Source: Lancefieldella sp. Marseille-Q7238
GTDB lineage: Bacteria; Actinomycetota; Coriobacteriia; Coriobacteriales; Atopobiaceae
DNA length: 64,000 bases
Assembly (NCBI RefSeq): GCF_949152215.1
Contig: NZ_OX424407.1
Coordinates: 186,001 to 250,000 of the forward strand
Direction of reading: 5' to 3'
Positions within the stretch are counted from its first letter, which is position 1; the number at the start of each line of letters is the position of its first letter. Shown here piece after piece: positions 1-8,377 of this stretch. Position numbers and translations under genes: made by a program. A model generated the notes under the pieces. It worked only from the letters and a program-made list of their open reading frames with translations, was not told the DNA's origin and did not search any database.

Positions 1-494
1 GCTGGCTTGGCGGCATGCTCACTAACTTTGTCACCATGCGTTCCCGCATTCAGCACATGGAAGAGCTTGAGGCCATGGTTGAGGACGGCCGCATGGACGC
101 TCTGCCCAAAAAGGAGCAGGCGCTTCGCAACAAGGAGCTTGCTAAGCTTCAGCTGAACCTGGGTGGCGTTCGCGATATGAACAAGCTTCCCGACGCTCTC
201 TTTGTCATCGACTCAAAGCGTGAGGAGAACGCGGTTCGCGAGGCAAATCGCCTTCACATCCCCGTGGTTTCGCTTCTTGACACAAACTCCGACCCTGACG
301 TTATCGACTACGGCATTCCCGCAAACGATGATGCTATCCGCTCCATTTCTTTGATGTGCGAACTTGCCGCCGACGCAATCCTTGCCGGCAGCGGTAAAGA
401 GCAGATTTCCGCAGAGGAAATGAGCGCTCCGCAGGCGAGCGAAGAGGAGGCGCCTAAGGCCGAGCAGGCAGAAGAAGCTCCTCAGGCTGAATAG
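1..494 (+). CDS. rpsB: 30S ribosomal protein S2, 5' end missing
   Basis: Small-subunit ribosomal protein S2, which helps bind S1 and mRNA. The gene runs in from the left edge: the reading frame is open from base 3 with residues WLGGMLTNFVTMRSRI, the conserved central S2 segment, followed by PDALFVIDSKREENAVREA and the SLLDTNSDPD block. Only about the last 163 codons are present. The C-terminus is an acidic Ala/Glu-rich tail (about 35 residues), common in actinobacterial S2. It is followed after 66 bases by tsf, the usual rpsB-tsf pair. Family assignment is certain; the start lies outside the window. Confidence 0.97.
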   Translation, partial: WLGGMLTNFVTMRSRIQHMEELEAMVEDGRMDALPKKEQALRNKELAKLQLNLGGVRDMNKLPDALFVIDSKREENAVREANRLHIPVVSLLDTNSDPDVIDYGIPANDDAIRSISLMCELAADAILAGSGKEQISAEEMSAPQASEEEAPKAEQAEEAPQAE

Positions 495-560
495 GTCCAC
501 CTAAGCAAGCAATACGTACGCAAGTACGCAATTATTCCTACGATCCCCAAGGAGGGGAAC

Positions 561-1430
561 ATGGCACAAATTACTGCAGCCCTTGTCAAGCAGCTCCGCG
601 ATATGACGAGTTCTCCTATGATGGAATGCAAGAAGGCACTCGTTGAAGCCGATGGCGACATTGATAAGGCGATTGATATTCTGCGCACCATGGGCGTTGC
701 CAAGGCCGTCAAGCGCGCGGGTCGCGAGACTAATGAAGGCACCATTGCAACGTTCATTTCACCCGATTGCACCAAGGGCGCAATCCTTGAGCTTTCGTGC
801 GAAACTGACTTTGTGGGTACCAACCCGCAGTTTACTGGCTTTGCAAGCGATTTAGCCGAGGCCGTTGTTGAGAGTGATCCTTCCGATGTCGACGCGTTCC
901 TCACGTCAAAATTCGGTGAGGGCACCGTACAGGAAGCTCTGACGGATAAGATTCACAACATTGGCGAAAACATGCGTATTTTGCGCTTCGCCCGTGTTCA
1001 GGTTTCTTCCGGCGCTCTTTCAAGCTACATTCACCTCGGCGGCAAACTTGCGACGGTTGTTACCTTTGAGTTTGACAAGCCCGAGACCCGTGATTCTGAG
1101 GACTTCAAAAACTTCGCCCATGACGTCGCCATGCAGGTAGCCGCAGCCGCTCCGGTTGCTGCTCGCCGCGAGGATGTGCCTGCTGACATCGTTGAGCATG
1201 AGCTCTCCATCTACAAGGCTCAGGCTGCTGAGTCTGGCAAGCCCGAGGCTATTCAGGAGAGAATGGCACAGGGTCGTCTTGAGAAGTACTACAAGGAGAA
1301 TGTCCTTACCGAGCAGGCCTTCGTTAAGGATCCCGACATGTCCATCAACGAGTACGCGAAGCTCGTTTCCAAAAAGGTCGACGACAACGTTCAAGTCGTC
1401 AGCTTCGTTCGTTTTTCCTTTGGCGAGTAG
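561..1430 (+). CDS. tsf: Translation elongation factor Ts
   Basis: Guanine-nucleotide exchange factor that recycles EF-Tu in the cytoplasm. 289 residues, normal length. The N-terminal UBA-like domain carries VKQLRDMTSSPMMECKKAL, a slight variant of the usual TGAGMMDCKKAL motif, and EGTIATFI and ELSCETDFV follow as in the family. The ATG is preceded by a strong AAGGAGGGG ribosome site. It lies between rpsB and pyrH, and a clear intrinsic terminator starts 20 bases after the stop, so rpsB-tsf appears to end as its own transcript. Confidence 0.97.
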   Translation: MAQITAALVKQLRDMTSSPMMECKKALVEADGDIDKAIDILRTMGVAKAVKRAGRETNEGTIATFISPDCTKGAILELSCETDFVGTNPQFTGFASDLAEAVVESDPSDVDAFLTSKFGEGTVQEALTDKIHNIGENMRILRFARVQVSSGALSSYIHLGGKLATVVTFEFDKPETRDSEDFKNFAHDVAMQVAAAAPVAARREDVPADIVEHELSIYKAQAAESGKPEAIQERMAQGRLEKYYKENVLTEQAFVKDPDMSINEYAKLVSKKVDDNVQVVSFVRFSFGE

Positions 1431-1450
1431 CCGCTGAGAGAACGACTCAG

Positions 1451-1484
1451 AAAAAGCCAGCTGCTTGCAGTTGGCTTTTTCTTT
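1451..1484 (+). terminator. Intrinsic terminator after tsf
   Basis: Near-perfect hairpin: arm AAAAAGCCAGCTGC pairs with GCAGTTGGCTTTTT (one G-T pair) and ends in a T-rich run. The A-tract in the left arm means it could also act in reverse, although no minus-strand gene ends here. Confidence 0.88.
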
Positions 1485-1584
1485 ATGCGAAGCGTGTGCG
1501 TTGGTTGTGCTTGAGGCGAGTTGAGCTTGGGTCGTCTGATAAAATGTTCAGCGATTGTACGTTTGCGCGGAAGTGGAGGGTGTC

Positions 1585-2310
1585 TTGTCGAACTATACCT
1601 ATAAAAGAGTGCTTCTCAAGCTTTCCGGCGAGGCTTTGATGGGCGAGCAGAACTTCGGGATTGATCCTTCCATTCCCGAGCAGCTGGCTCGAGAAATTAA
1701 GCCCGTCTGGGAGTCCGGTGTTCAAATCGCCGTTGTAGTAGGCGGCGGCAACATCTTCCGCGGCGTCTCACAGGCAGCGGCTGGTATGGATCGCGCCCAA
1801 GGAGACAACATGGGTATGCTTGCTACTGTCATCAATGCCCTGTCTCTGCAGGACTGCTTTGAGCGTCACGGCATGGACTGCCGTGTGATGAGCGCTATCA
1901 CCATGGCGCAGATTGCAGAGCCCTACATCCGCCGCCGCGCCATCCGCCATCTTGAGAAGGGACGTATCGTCATCTTTGCCGCTGGCACGGGCAATCCTTA
2001 TTTCACTACGGATACTGCAGCGGCGCTTCGCGCATGCGAGATAGGCGCTGAGGCTCTTATGAAGGCAACCAAGGTTGACGGCATCTACGATTGTGATCCG
2101 GTGCTCAATCCTCAGGCTGTCAAATTTGACGTGGTGACGTACAAGGACGTGTTGACGAAAGAGCTTAAGGTTATGGATGCTGCGGCGATTGCGTTGTGCC
2201 GTGACAATAAAATGCCAATCATTGTATTTGATATGGGTACCGAAGGCGTCTTCCACGATGCTATCTGTGGCAAGAACGTCGGTACGACCGTTGTTGAGGA
2301 GGACTTATGA
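1585..2310 (+). CDS. pyrH: UMP kinase
   Basis: Phosphorylates UMP to UDP with ATP (amino-acid-kinase fold, hexameric), feeding pyrimidine nucleotide pools. 241 residues. Visible motifs are [15 protein letters not shown] at the N-terminus (phosphate loop), [11 protein letters not shown], and the [13 protein letters not shown] block. The frame is open from a TTG at 1555, but TTG 1585 is preferred because GGAGGG sits 4 bases upstream and the protein then begins where the family does. Overlaps frr by 4 bases (TTATGA), so the two are translationally coupled. Confidence 0.95.
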   Translation: MSNYTYKRVLLKLSGEALMGEQNFGIDPSIPEQLAREIKPVWESGVQIAVVVGGGNIFRGVSQAAAGMDRAQGDNMGMLATVINALSLQDCFERHGMDCRVMSAITMAQIAEPYIRRRAIRHLEKGRIVIFAAGTGNPYFTTDTAAALRACEIGAEALMKATKVDGIYDCDPVLNPQAVKFDVVTYKDVLTKELKVMDAAAIALCRDNKMPIIVFDMGTEGVFHDAICGKNVGTTVVEEDL

Positions 2311-2852
2311 GCGTCTACACCGACAAGGCAAAATCTTCAATGGATAAGGGCATTGAAGCCTTGAAGAACAACTTTGCTCGCGTTCGCACCGGCCGCGCAA
2401 ACCCGCATGCGCTTGACCCCATCAAGGTCGATTATTATGGCCAGCTTACGCCTATTATGCAGCTTGCCGCAGTGAAGGTTCCTGAGGCCTCCCTGCTGGT
2501 AATTGAGCCTTGGGATAAGACTTCGCTCAAGGCTATCGAAAAAGCGATTGAGGCGTCTGATTTGGGAATCACTCCTTCCAATGACGGCGTAGCTATCCGT
2601 CTGCCGTTCCCTATGCCGACCGAAGAGCGCCGCCGTGAGCTCGCAAAGGAATGCGCCGGCCTTGCCGAAGAAGCGCGCATCGCAATCAGAAACGTGCGCC
2701 GCGACATTAACGGCAAGATTGAGCGGGACGAGGAACTCTCGGAAGACGAGCAGTCGCATGAGAAAAAGCAGATCCAAAAACTCACCGACAACTCAGTTGC
2801 CGAGATTGAAAAGCTCCTCAAGGCAAAGACCGCTGAGGTCATGGAGATCTAG
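2307..2852 (+). CDS. frr: Ribosome recycling factor
   Basis: Splits post-termination ribosomes together with EF-G. 181 residues, the standard length. The N-terminal helix segment [17 protein letters not shown] and the [17 protein letters not shown] and [18 protein letters not shown] blocks are all typical RRF. The ATG overlaps the pyrH stop by 4 bases, and the TAG stop is followed directly by the uppS ATG. The pyrH-frr pairing is conserved across bacteria. Confidence 0.97.
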   Translation: MSVYTDKAKSSMDKGIEALKNNFARVRTGRANPHALDPIKVDYYGQLTPIMQLAAVKVPEASLLVIEPWDKTSLKAIEKAIEASDLGITPSNDGVAIRLPFPMPTEERRRELAKECAGLAEEARIAIRNVRRDINGKIERDEELSEDEQSHEKKQIQKLTDNSVAEIEKLLKAKTAEVMEI

Positions 2853-3635
2853 ATGCAGTTTGACAAGGCAAAACTGGCTGCGTTTTACCGCGATGCTCTC
2901 GGGGATATCTCGCTTGACGCGCTTGATATGAGTCGTATGCCCGCTCATGTTTCCATCATCATGGATGGCAACGGGCGCTGGGCGCAGGCGCGCGGTCTTG
3001 AACGCTCACAAGGCCATCTAGCGGGCGTCGCGTCGCTTCGTGAAACGGTGACAACAGCTGTCCGTCTTGGCCTGGACGTACTTTCGGTCTACGCGTTTTC
3101 AACGGAGAATTGGAATCGCTCGCAAAAAGAAGTTACCTTTTTGATGCAGCTTTTTGCCGAAACGCTCTTGAACGAGCTGCCGCTCTTTCATCAGGAGCAG
3201 GTAAAGCTCCGCTTTTTTGGCGACCTTGAAGCTCTTCCTCAAAAGACGCAGGAAACCTTTAAGCAGGGGCTCGCAGAAACCGCCAATAACACCGGTATGG
3301 TCTTTGCGCTTGCCGTCAATTACGGCGCCCGCGCTGAACTCGCCCGCGCCGCCGCACTTCTCGCCGCAGAGGCAAAAGCGGGAAGCATTGATCCTGCAAG
3401 CATAGGACCGGCAGATGTCGAGAAGTACCTCTACACCGCGGGACTGCCCGACCCTGATTTGCTCATTCGCACCTCAGGAGAGCTGCGCCTCTCCAACTAT
3501 CTTCTGTGGCAGATTGCATACTCGGAGATGTATGTGACGCCAACGCTGTGGCCTGATTTCACGCGCTGGGATTTTCTGCGTGCGCTCGTGGCCTTTCAGG
3601 CACGGGAACGGCGTTTTGGAGGTGTGGCTTCATGA
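2853..3635 (+). CDS. uppS: Undecaprenyl diphosphate synthase (cis-prenyltransferase)
   Basis: Condenses farnesyl diphosphate with isopentenyl diphosphates in Z configuration to make the C55 carrier for peptidoglycan and other wall polymers. 260 residues. The MDGNGRWAQARGLERSQGH motif contains the catalytic Asp and substrate Arg residues. VYAFSTENWNRS and PDLLIRTSGELRLSNYLLWQIAYSEMY are the other family signatures. It starts on the base after the frr stop and overlaps cdsA by 4 bases. It consumes products of the pathway encoded nearby (dxr, ispG, ispH). Confidence 0.97.
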   Translation: MQFDKAKLAAFYRDALGDISLDALDMSRMPAHVSIIMDGNGRWAQARGLERSQGHLAGVASLRETVTTAVRLGLDVLSVYAFSTENWNRSQKEVTFLMQLFAETLLNELPLFHQEQVKLRFFGDLEALPQKTQETFKQGLAETANNTGMVFALAVNYGARAELARAAALLAAEAKAGSIDPASIGPADVEKYLYTAGLPDPDLLIRTSGELRLSNYLLWQIAYSEMYVTPTLWPDFTRWDFLRALVAFQARERRFGGVAS

Positions 3636-4627
3636 CAAAGGAACGCAAGCCTGTGAGCCCGGCTTCAGAGGAAGTTTCGTATACGCCTCCCGAACCTGCC
3701 GGCTTGGACAGGCAGATAGATAAACTTGAGGACAGGCGGTCGCAAAAAGAGCCACTGCGCGCTGAAGGAAACCTTTTTGGTCAGCGTGTGCGCGAATGGA
3801 CAGAAAAGCTCCTCACTCGCTCGCTTTCAGGCGCGATTTATGCCTTTATCGTGCTTGCCTGTCTGTATGCGGGTATTGACGCTACAACGGTATTGATAGC
3901 CGCGATTGGCTGGGTATGCTGCTCAGAGTTCTTTCACATCTGCCGTTTGGGCGGACGTATGCCCAATGAACCGTTGGGCTTGACCTTTGCGGTGGTATTT
4001 CCTATTTTGGCTCGTTTCGGATCATACGGAGTATTCGGCTCTTTGCTTATCTTGCTTATGTTTTGCGGAGCATGGTACGTTTTAACGCCGCGGGCCAACC
4101 TTGCTGACGTAGCGGTAACCTGTTTTGGCCCTGTCTATACTTCGCTGGCCTATGCCACCATCGTGATGTTTCGCTCGGCTGAGCCGTCGTTTTCGATACC
4201 TTGGCTGACGCTCGCGGTGATGGTATCCGTGTGGGCCAATGACTCGTTTGCGTTTTTCGTGGGATCCAAGTTTGGCAGACACAAAATGGCGCCCCGCATT
4301 TCTCCAAAGAAAAGCTGGGAAGGCTTTTACGGCGGTCTTGTAGGGTCTGTTTTGGTATGGGTCTTGGTAAGCACGTTCAGCCCTACCTTTCACATGCCCG
4401 TGTGGTGGGGAATTGCGGCCGGTCTCTTTGAGGGCATCTTCGCGGTCATCGGCGATCTTTTTGAATCGCGTATCAAGCGCGGTGTTGGCATAAAAGACTC
4501 CGGTACTATCATGCCTGGTCATGGAGGTCTTCTTGACCGTTCCGATTCAATGATTTTTGGCAGCGTGGCCGCTTTGTTATTCCTGAATTTTTCGTTTTAC
4601 TTTATGGGAGCGCTTCTGTTTTTATGA
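3632..4627 (+). CDS. cdsA: Phosphatidate cytidylyltransferase
   Basis: Integral membrane enzyme making CDP-diacylglycerol from phosphatidate and CTP, the branch point of phospholipid synthesis. 331 residues. A hydrophilic N-terminal extension of about 65 residues is followed by roughly eight membrane segments. The signature SRIKRGVGIKDSGTIMPGH with GGLLDRSDS near the C-terminus is diagnostic. It overlaps uppS and dxr by 4 bases each, the usual uppS-cdsA-dxr order. Works with PlsC (cmk fusion), PlsY, GpsA and the PgsA-like enzyme encoded in this window. Confidence 0.96.
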   Translation: MTKERKPVSPASEEVSYTPPEPAGLDRQIDKLEDRRSQKEPLRAEGNLFGQRVREWTEKLLTRSLSGAIYAFIVLACLYAGIDATTVLIAAIGWVCCSEFFHICRLGGRMPNEPLGLTFAVVFPILARFGSYGVFGSLLILLMFCGAWYVLTPRANLADVAVTCFGPVYTSLAYATIVMFRSAEPSFSIPWLTLAVMVSVWANDSFAFFVGSKFGRHKMAPRISPKKSWEGFYGGLVGSVLVWVLVSTFSPTFHMPVWWGIAAGLFEGIFAVIGDLFESRIKRGVGIKDSGTIMPGHGGLLDRSDSMIFGSVAALLFLNFSFYFMGALLFL

Positions 4628-5817
4628 GTATCTTTGAGGACACAGCGCCGCGTGCGCCGCGACGACGGCCTTTGCGCGTCGCCATACTGGGCTGCTCCGG
4701 CTCAGTCGGTTCGCAGACGCTGGATGTATGCCGCCATCATCGCGATAAGGTGCAGGTTGTTGCCCTTGCAGTGCACTCGTCGATTGCGCCACTTGCGGCC
4801 GCCGCACGTGAGTTTAAGCCCGCCTATATCGCCGTTGCCAATGAAAAGTGCCAGCATGACGCTCTTCTCGCCGATTTGCCCGAAGGGTGCAAGGTAACCT
4901 TTGGCGCTAAAGCGGTCAGCGCCCTTGCGGAGCTTGACGAGGTGGACTGCGTTGTCAACGCCGTTGTGGGCGAAGCGGGTATCTACGCTGGGTACGCAGC
5001 GCTCAAAGCGGGAAAGACGCTGGCCTATGCCAACAAAGAGTCAATCGTGGTCGGCGGCGACCTTCTGATGCCGCTTGTGCGCCCCGGCCAACTTGTGCCT
5101 GTAGATTCCGAGCACAGCGCCATTTTTCAGTGTCTTGCAGGTGAACGACTCTCAGAGCTGTCAAAACTATGGCTGACCTGCTCAGGCGGGCCATTTTTTG
5201 GCATGACGCGAGAAGAGCTTGCGCATGTGAGCGTTGCGGACGCCCTTGCTCACCCCACCTGGTCGATGGGAGCCAAAATCTCGATTGATTCGGCGACGCT
5301 CATGAACAAAGGTCTCGAAATACTCGAAGCCCATCATCTTTTTGAGACGTTCATCGACGATATTCATGTATTGGTTCACCGGCAAAGCCGCATTCATTCC
5401 ATGGTTGAATTTATTGACGGCTCCGTAAAAGGTCAGCTTGGCCCCTCTGACATGCGCATTCCTATTCAGTACGCCCTGAGTTATCCTGAGCGCTGGCAAA
5501 CCGTGGCAACGCCTGTCATGTGGGGGACTTGCGATCCTCTTACCTGCGAGGAAGTCGATGAGAAAACTTTCGGCTGTCTGGCGCTTGCGAAGGAAGCTGG
5601 TAGAGTCGGCGGAACGCAGCCCTGCGTCATGAACGCTGCTAATGAAGTTGCCAACGAGGCCTTCCGTTTAGACAAAATCGGTTTTCTCGACATTGAGCGT
5701 ATTGTTTCTTCCGTTATGGAGACAATCCCAAGAGAGACCGTTGAGAGTATCGAACAACTCTCCGAGATTGATACACATGCCCGCGCGCTTGCTCAGGCAT
5801 GCGTGCTGAAAGGGTAG
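4624..5817 (+). CDS. dxr: 1-deoxy-D-xylulose 5-phosphate reductoisomerase
   Basis: Second enzyme of the non-mevalonate (MEP) pathway: rearranges and reduces DXP to MEP with NADPH and a divalent metal. 397 residues. The NADPH loop is GCSGSVGSQTLDV. AYANKESIVVGGDLL, PVDSEHSAIFQCL (metal ligands Asp and Glu) and SIDSATLMNKGLEILEAHHLF are all present. It overlaps cdsA by 4 bases and is followed by the site-2 protease, as in most Gram-positives. Confidence 0.97.
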   Translation: MSIFEDTAPRAPRRRPLRVAILGCSGSVGSQTLDVCRHHRDKVQVVALAVHSSIAPLAAAAREFKPAYIAVANEKCQHDALLADLPEGCKVTFGAKAVSALAELDEVDCVVNAVVGEAGIYAGYAALKAGKTLAYANKESIVVGGDLLMPLVRPGQLVPVDSEHSAIFQCLAGERLSELSKLWLTCSGGPFFGMTREELAHVSVADALAHPTWSMGAKISIDSATLMNKGLEILEAHHLFETFIDDIHVLVHRQSRIHSMVEFIDGSVKGQLGPSDMRIPIQYALSYPERWQTVATPVMWGTCDPLTCEEVDEKTFGCLALAKEAGRVGGTQPCVMNAANEVANEAFRLDKIGFLDIERIVSSVMETIPRETVESIEQLSEIDTHARALAQACVLKG

Positions 5818-5820
5818 GAC

Positions 5821-7200
5821 TTGAACATCTTGAGCGTACTATCGCCTATTTTTTGGGGACTCGTAGTTCTTTCGATTTTAGTCTTCGTGCATGAAGCTGG
5901 CCATTATCTTGCCGCTCGCGCGTTTGGCGTGCGCGTCACTGAGTTCTTCTTGGGCATGCCGTTTCGCTATAAGCTCTCCTATAAGAGCGCGTCTCACGGT
6001 ACAGAGATAGGCGTGACGCCGCTGCTTTTGGGCGGCTACACACGCATTTGCGGCATGGAGGGCGAGAATAACGAGTATCTTGCGCCCGTGCTCCTTCTTG
6101 TACAGAAAAAGGGCCATGTCACGGTAGGCGAGGTTGCTTCCGAGCTCAACATAGCACCCGATACAGCCCTTGAGGCGCTCACGATTCTTACCGATTGGGC
6201 TGCCATTGAGTCCTGCGAACAGCATGAAAGCGGCGCAAAGGCAGACGATGAAGCTCTGATTACGTATCAGACCTTGGCGCGCGACGCTCTGCTTCGAACT
6301 GAATACGACCGCGGACACGATTTTTCTTTGGAAGGCTCAACAAAGGCAGGCGAAGCCCACGACCCCTCCATGAAAGCCGAGGCGTTTCTCGCCCAGGAGC
6401 GCTCGCATACCTACCTTGGCGCAAGCATTCCCAAGCGCATCGTGATGTTGCTCGGCGGCATTGTGGTCAACGTGCTTCTCGCTCTTGTGCTGGTTGCAGG
6501 TTCGCTGATGATTGTCGGCATCGCGGTTCCTCAAAACACTCCTCAGATTGGCGCTGTCGAAGAGAAGTCGCTTGCGGCACTCGCGGGTCTGAAACAGGGC
6601 GACACCATTACCGCTATCAACGGAAAAGTGGTATCTTCCTGGACGGATATGAGCGAGGAAATTCACTCGGCGCTGTCCAATCAGAGTAACCTGACTGTCT
6701 CATATACTCGTGAGGGCATACAGCTTGAAACAGTCGTCAATCCAAAGCTTAAGCCGGAAGCAAAGATCATTGGCATTTCGCCTACAACGGCGCAGTATCG
6801 CCTTTCACTTCCCGAGGCGCTGTCCGCATCGTTTGCCTATGCCGGCAAAGTAGCGCAGTTCGCCGGCAGCCTTTTGATTCCAACGCAGACCATGAACGTG
6901 CTCAATCAGTCGTCTTCTGTGGTCGGTATTTCCGTGATGGCGTCCAGGGCAGCTCAGTCCGGTGCGACGGATTTGATTATGATTATCGCTATGATCTCCA
7001 TGTCGCTGGGCTTCATGAATTTACTGCCCATTCCTCCGCTTGACGGCGGCAAGATACTGATAGAGATTATCCAGGTGATTATTGGCCGCCCGCTTTCCGT
7101 AAAGACGCAAAATATCCTCACCTATATCGGACTGGCGTTTTTCCTGTTCATTTTTGTCGTTGCGCTCAAAAATGACATTTTTCGACTGATTTTCAGATAG
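5821..7200 (+). CDS. rseP: RseP-type site-2 protease with inserted helix-turn-helix-like domain
   Basis: Intramembrane zinc metalloprotease (M50) that cuts anti-sigma factors or signal-peptide remnants. 459 residues, TTG start behind GGGTAGG. The active-site HEAGH lies at residues 24-28 in the first membrane segment, a PDZ domain at about 250-320, and the second metal motif LLPIPPLDGGK near residue 405. Unusually, about 110 residues are inserted between the first membrane segment and the LLGGIVVNVLLAL segment. The start of the insert (about 86-140, with VTVGEVASELNIAPDTALEA) reads like a winged-helix domain. An ordinary RseP has only a short loop here. Function of the insert is unknown. Confidence 0.93.
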   Translation: MNILSVLSPIFWGLVVLSILVFVHEAGHYLAARAFGVRVTEFFLGMPFRYKLSYKSASHGTEIGVTPLLLGGYTRICGMEGENNEYLAPVLLLVQKKGHVTVGEVASELNIAPDTALEALTILTDWAAIESCEQHESGAKADDEALITYQTLARDALLRTEYDRGHDFSLEGSTKAGEAHDPSMKAEAFLAQERSHTYLGASIPKRIVMLLGGIVVNVLLALVLVAGSLMIVGIAVPQNTPQIGAVEEKSLAALAGLKQGDTITAINGKVVSSWTDMSEEIHSALSNQSNLTVSYTREGIQLETVVNPKLKPEAKIIGISPTTAQYRLSLPEALSASFAYAGKVAQFAGSLLIPTQTMNVLNQSSSVVGISVMASRAAQSGATDLIMIIAMISMSLGFMNLLPIPPLDGGKILIEIIQVIIGRPLSVKTQNILTYIGLAFFLFIFVVALKNDIFRLIFR

Positions 7201-7211
7201 CTGGTGAGCGT

Positions 7212-8321
7212 ATGGCTGAAATTGCTCGTAACATAACGCATCCCGTGATGGTCGGTTCTGTGCAGGTAGGCGGTGGCGCTCCGGTGTCCGTGCAGTCTAT
7301 GTGCACCGCCAAGACCGCGGACGCCGCCGCAACGCTTGCGCAAATCAAAACGCTTGCGGACGCCGGGTGTGAAATTATTCGCGTGGCTATTCCCGAAGCT
7401 CGCTCTCTTGCGGGATTTCATGAGGTATGTCGTCAAAGTCCGCTTCCCGTTGTTGCCGACATTCACTTTGACTTTCGACTGGCCGTTGAGGCCGCTCGCT
7501 TAGGCGCCTCCGCGCTCCGCGTCAATCCCGGCAATATCGGTTCATGGGAGCGCGTGGACGCGGTTATCGAGGCGGCGCAGGAGGCCCATATCCCCATACG
7601 CATTGGCGTAAATGCGGGATCTCTTGCCAAGGAGTTTGATACGCACTCTGATATGACGCTTGTCGAGAAGCTCGTAGCCTCCTCAGTGTCGTTCACAAAG
7701 CATTTCCGTGCGCGTGGCTTTGACGACATCGTGCTTTCCGCAAAGGCTCACGATGTTCCCACAACACTTGCCGTTTATCGAGCGCTTTCCCATGAGCTTC
7801 CGGAAGTGCCCCTGCATGTAGGGGTGACCGAGGCAGGAACGCTTCGCCAGGGTACAGTGAAAAACGCCGCTGCCGTGGGGATTCTTCTTGAGGAGGGGAT
7901 AGGCGACACCATGCGCCTCTCGCTTACGGCTGATCCGGTGGAAGAGGTATATGTGGCCTGGGAGCTTCTGGCCGCGCTTGGTCTGCGCCGCAACAAGCCA
8001 GAACTTGTTAGCTGTCCTACCTGCGGACGTTGCGGCGTCAACATGATTCCCATTGCCGAAGAGGTTTCTGCACGTCTTGAAAGCGTTCACGCGCCAATCT
8101 CCGTTGCCGTTATGGGATGCGTGGTAAACGGCCCCGGTGAGGCGCGTGGCGTTGATATAGGCGTTGCCTGCGGTAAGGGGAGAGCGGTCCTTTTTGAGCA
8201 CGGCGTTCCTACCAAGAAAATAGCCGAAAAAGACATCGTTGATGAGCTTTTCCATGAAATAGAGACGCGATTTAGCGAGAAGTCGGACGATTCGGGCGAG
8301 AACAAAACAAGTAAACTGTAA
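7212..8321 (+). CDS. ispG: 4-hydroxy-3-methylbut-2-enyl diphosphate synthase
   Basis: Penultimate MEP-pathway step, converting MEcPP to HMBPP with a [4Fe-4S] cluster. 369 residues. N-terminal TIM barrel begins PVMVGSVQVGGGAPVSVQSM. The cluster-binding C-terminal domain has SCPTCGRCGVN and MGCVVNGPGEARGVDIG, the canonical cysteine motifs. ATG start 11 bases after rseP. A perfect inverted repeat lies between its stop and proS. Confidence 0.96.
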   Translation: MAEIARNITHPVMVGSVQVGGGAPVSVQSMCTAKTADAAATLAQIKTLADAGCEIIRVAIPEARSLAGFHEVCRQSPLPVVADIHFDFRLAVEAARLGASALRVNPGNIGSWERVDAVIEAAQEAHIPIRIGVNAGSLAKEFDTHSDMTLVEKLVASSVSFTKHFRARGFDDIVLSAKAHDVPTTLAVYRALSHELPEVPLHVGVTEAGTLRQGTVKNAAAVGILLEEGIGDTMRLSLTADPVEEVYVAWELLAALGLRRNKPELVSCPTCGRCGVNMIPIAEEVSARLESVHAPISVAVMGCVVNGPGEARGVDIGVACGKGRAVLFEHGVPTKKIAEKDIVDELFHEIETRFSEKSDDSGENKTSKL

Positions 8322-8332
8322 AGGAAATTTTG

Positions 8333-8354
8333 AGGCGAGAAGTTCTTCTCGCCT
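8333..8354. repeat. Perfect inverted repeat built from two GGCGAGAAG words
   Basis: Ten-base arms AGGCGAGAAG and its exact complement are separated by TT, forming a 22-base hairpin in the ispG-proS gap. It lacks a following T-tract, so it is not a classical terminator. The arms contain the over-represented nonamer discussed in the findings. Confidence 0.85.
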
Positions 8355-8377
8355 TATGCCATGAGGAAGGAACAATC

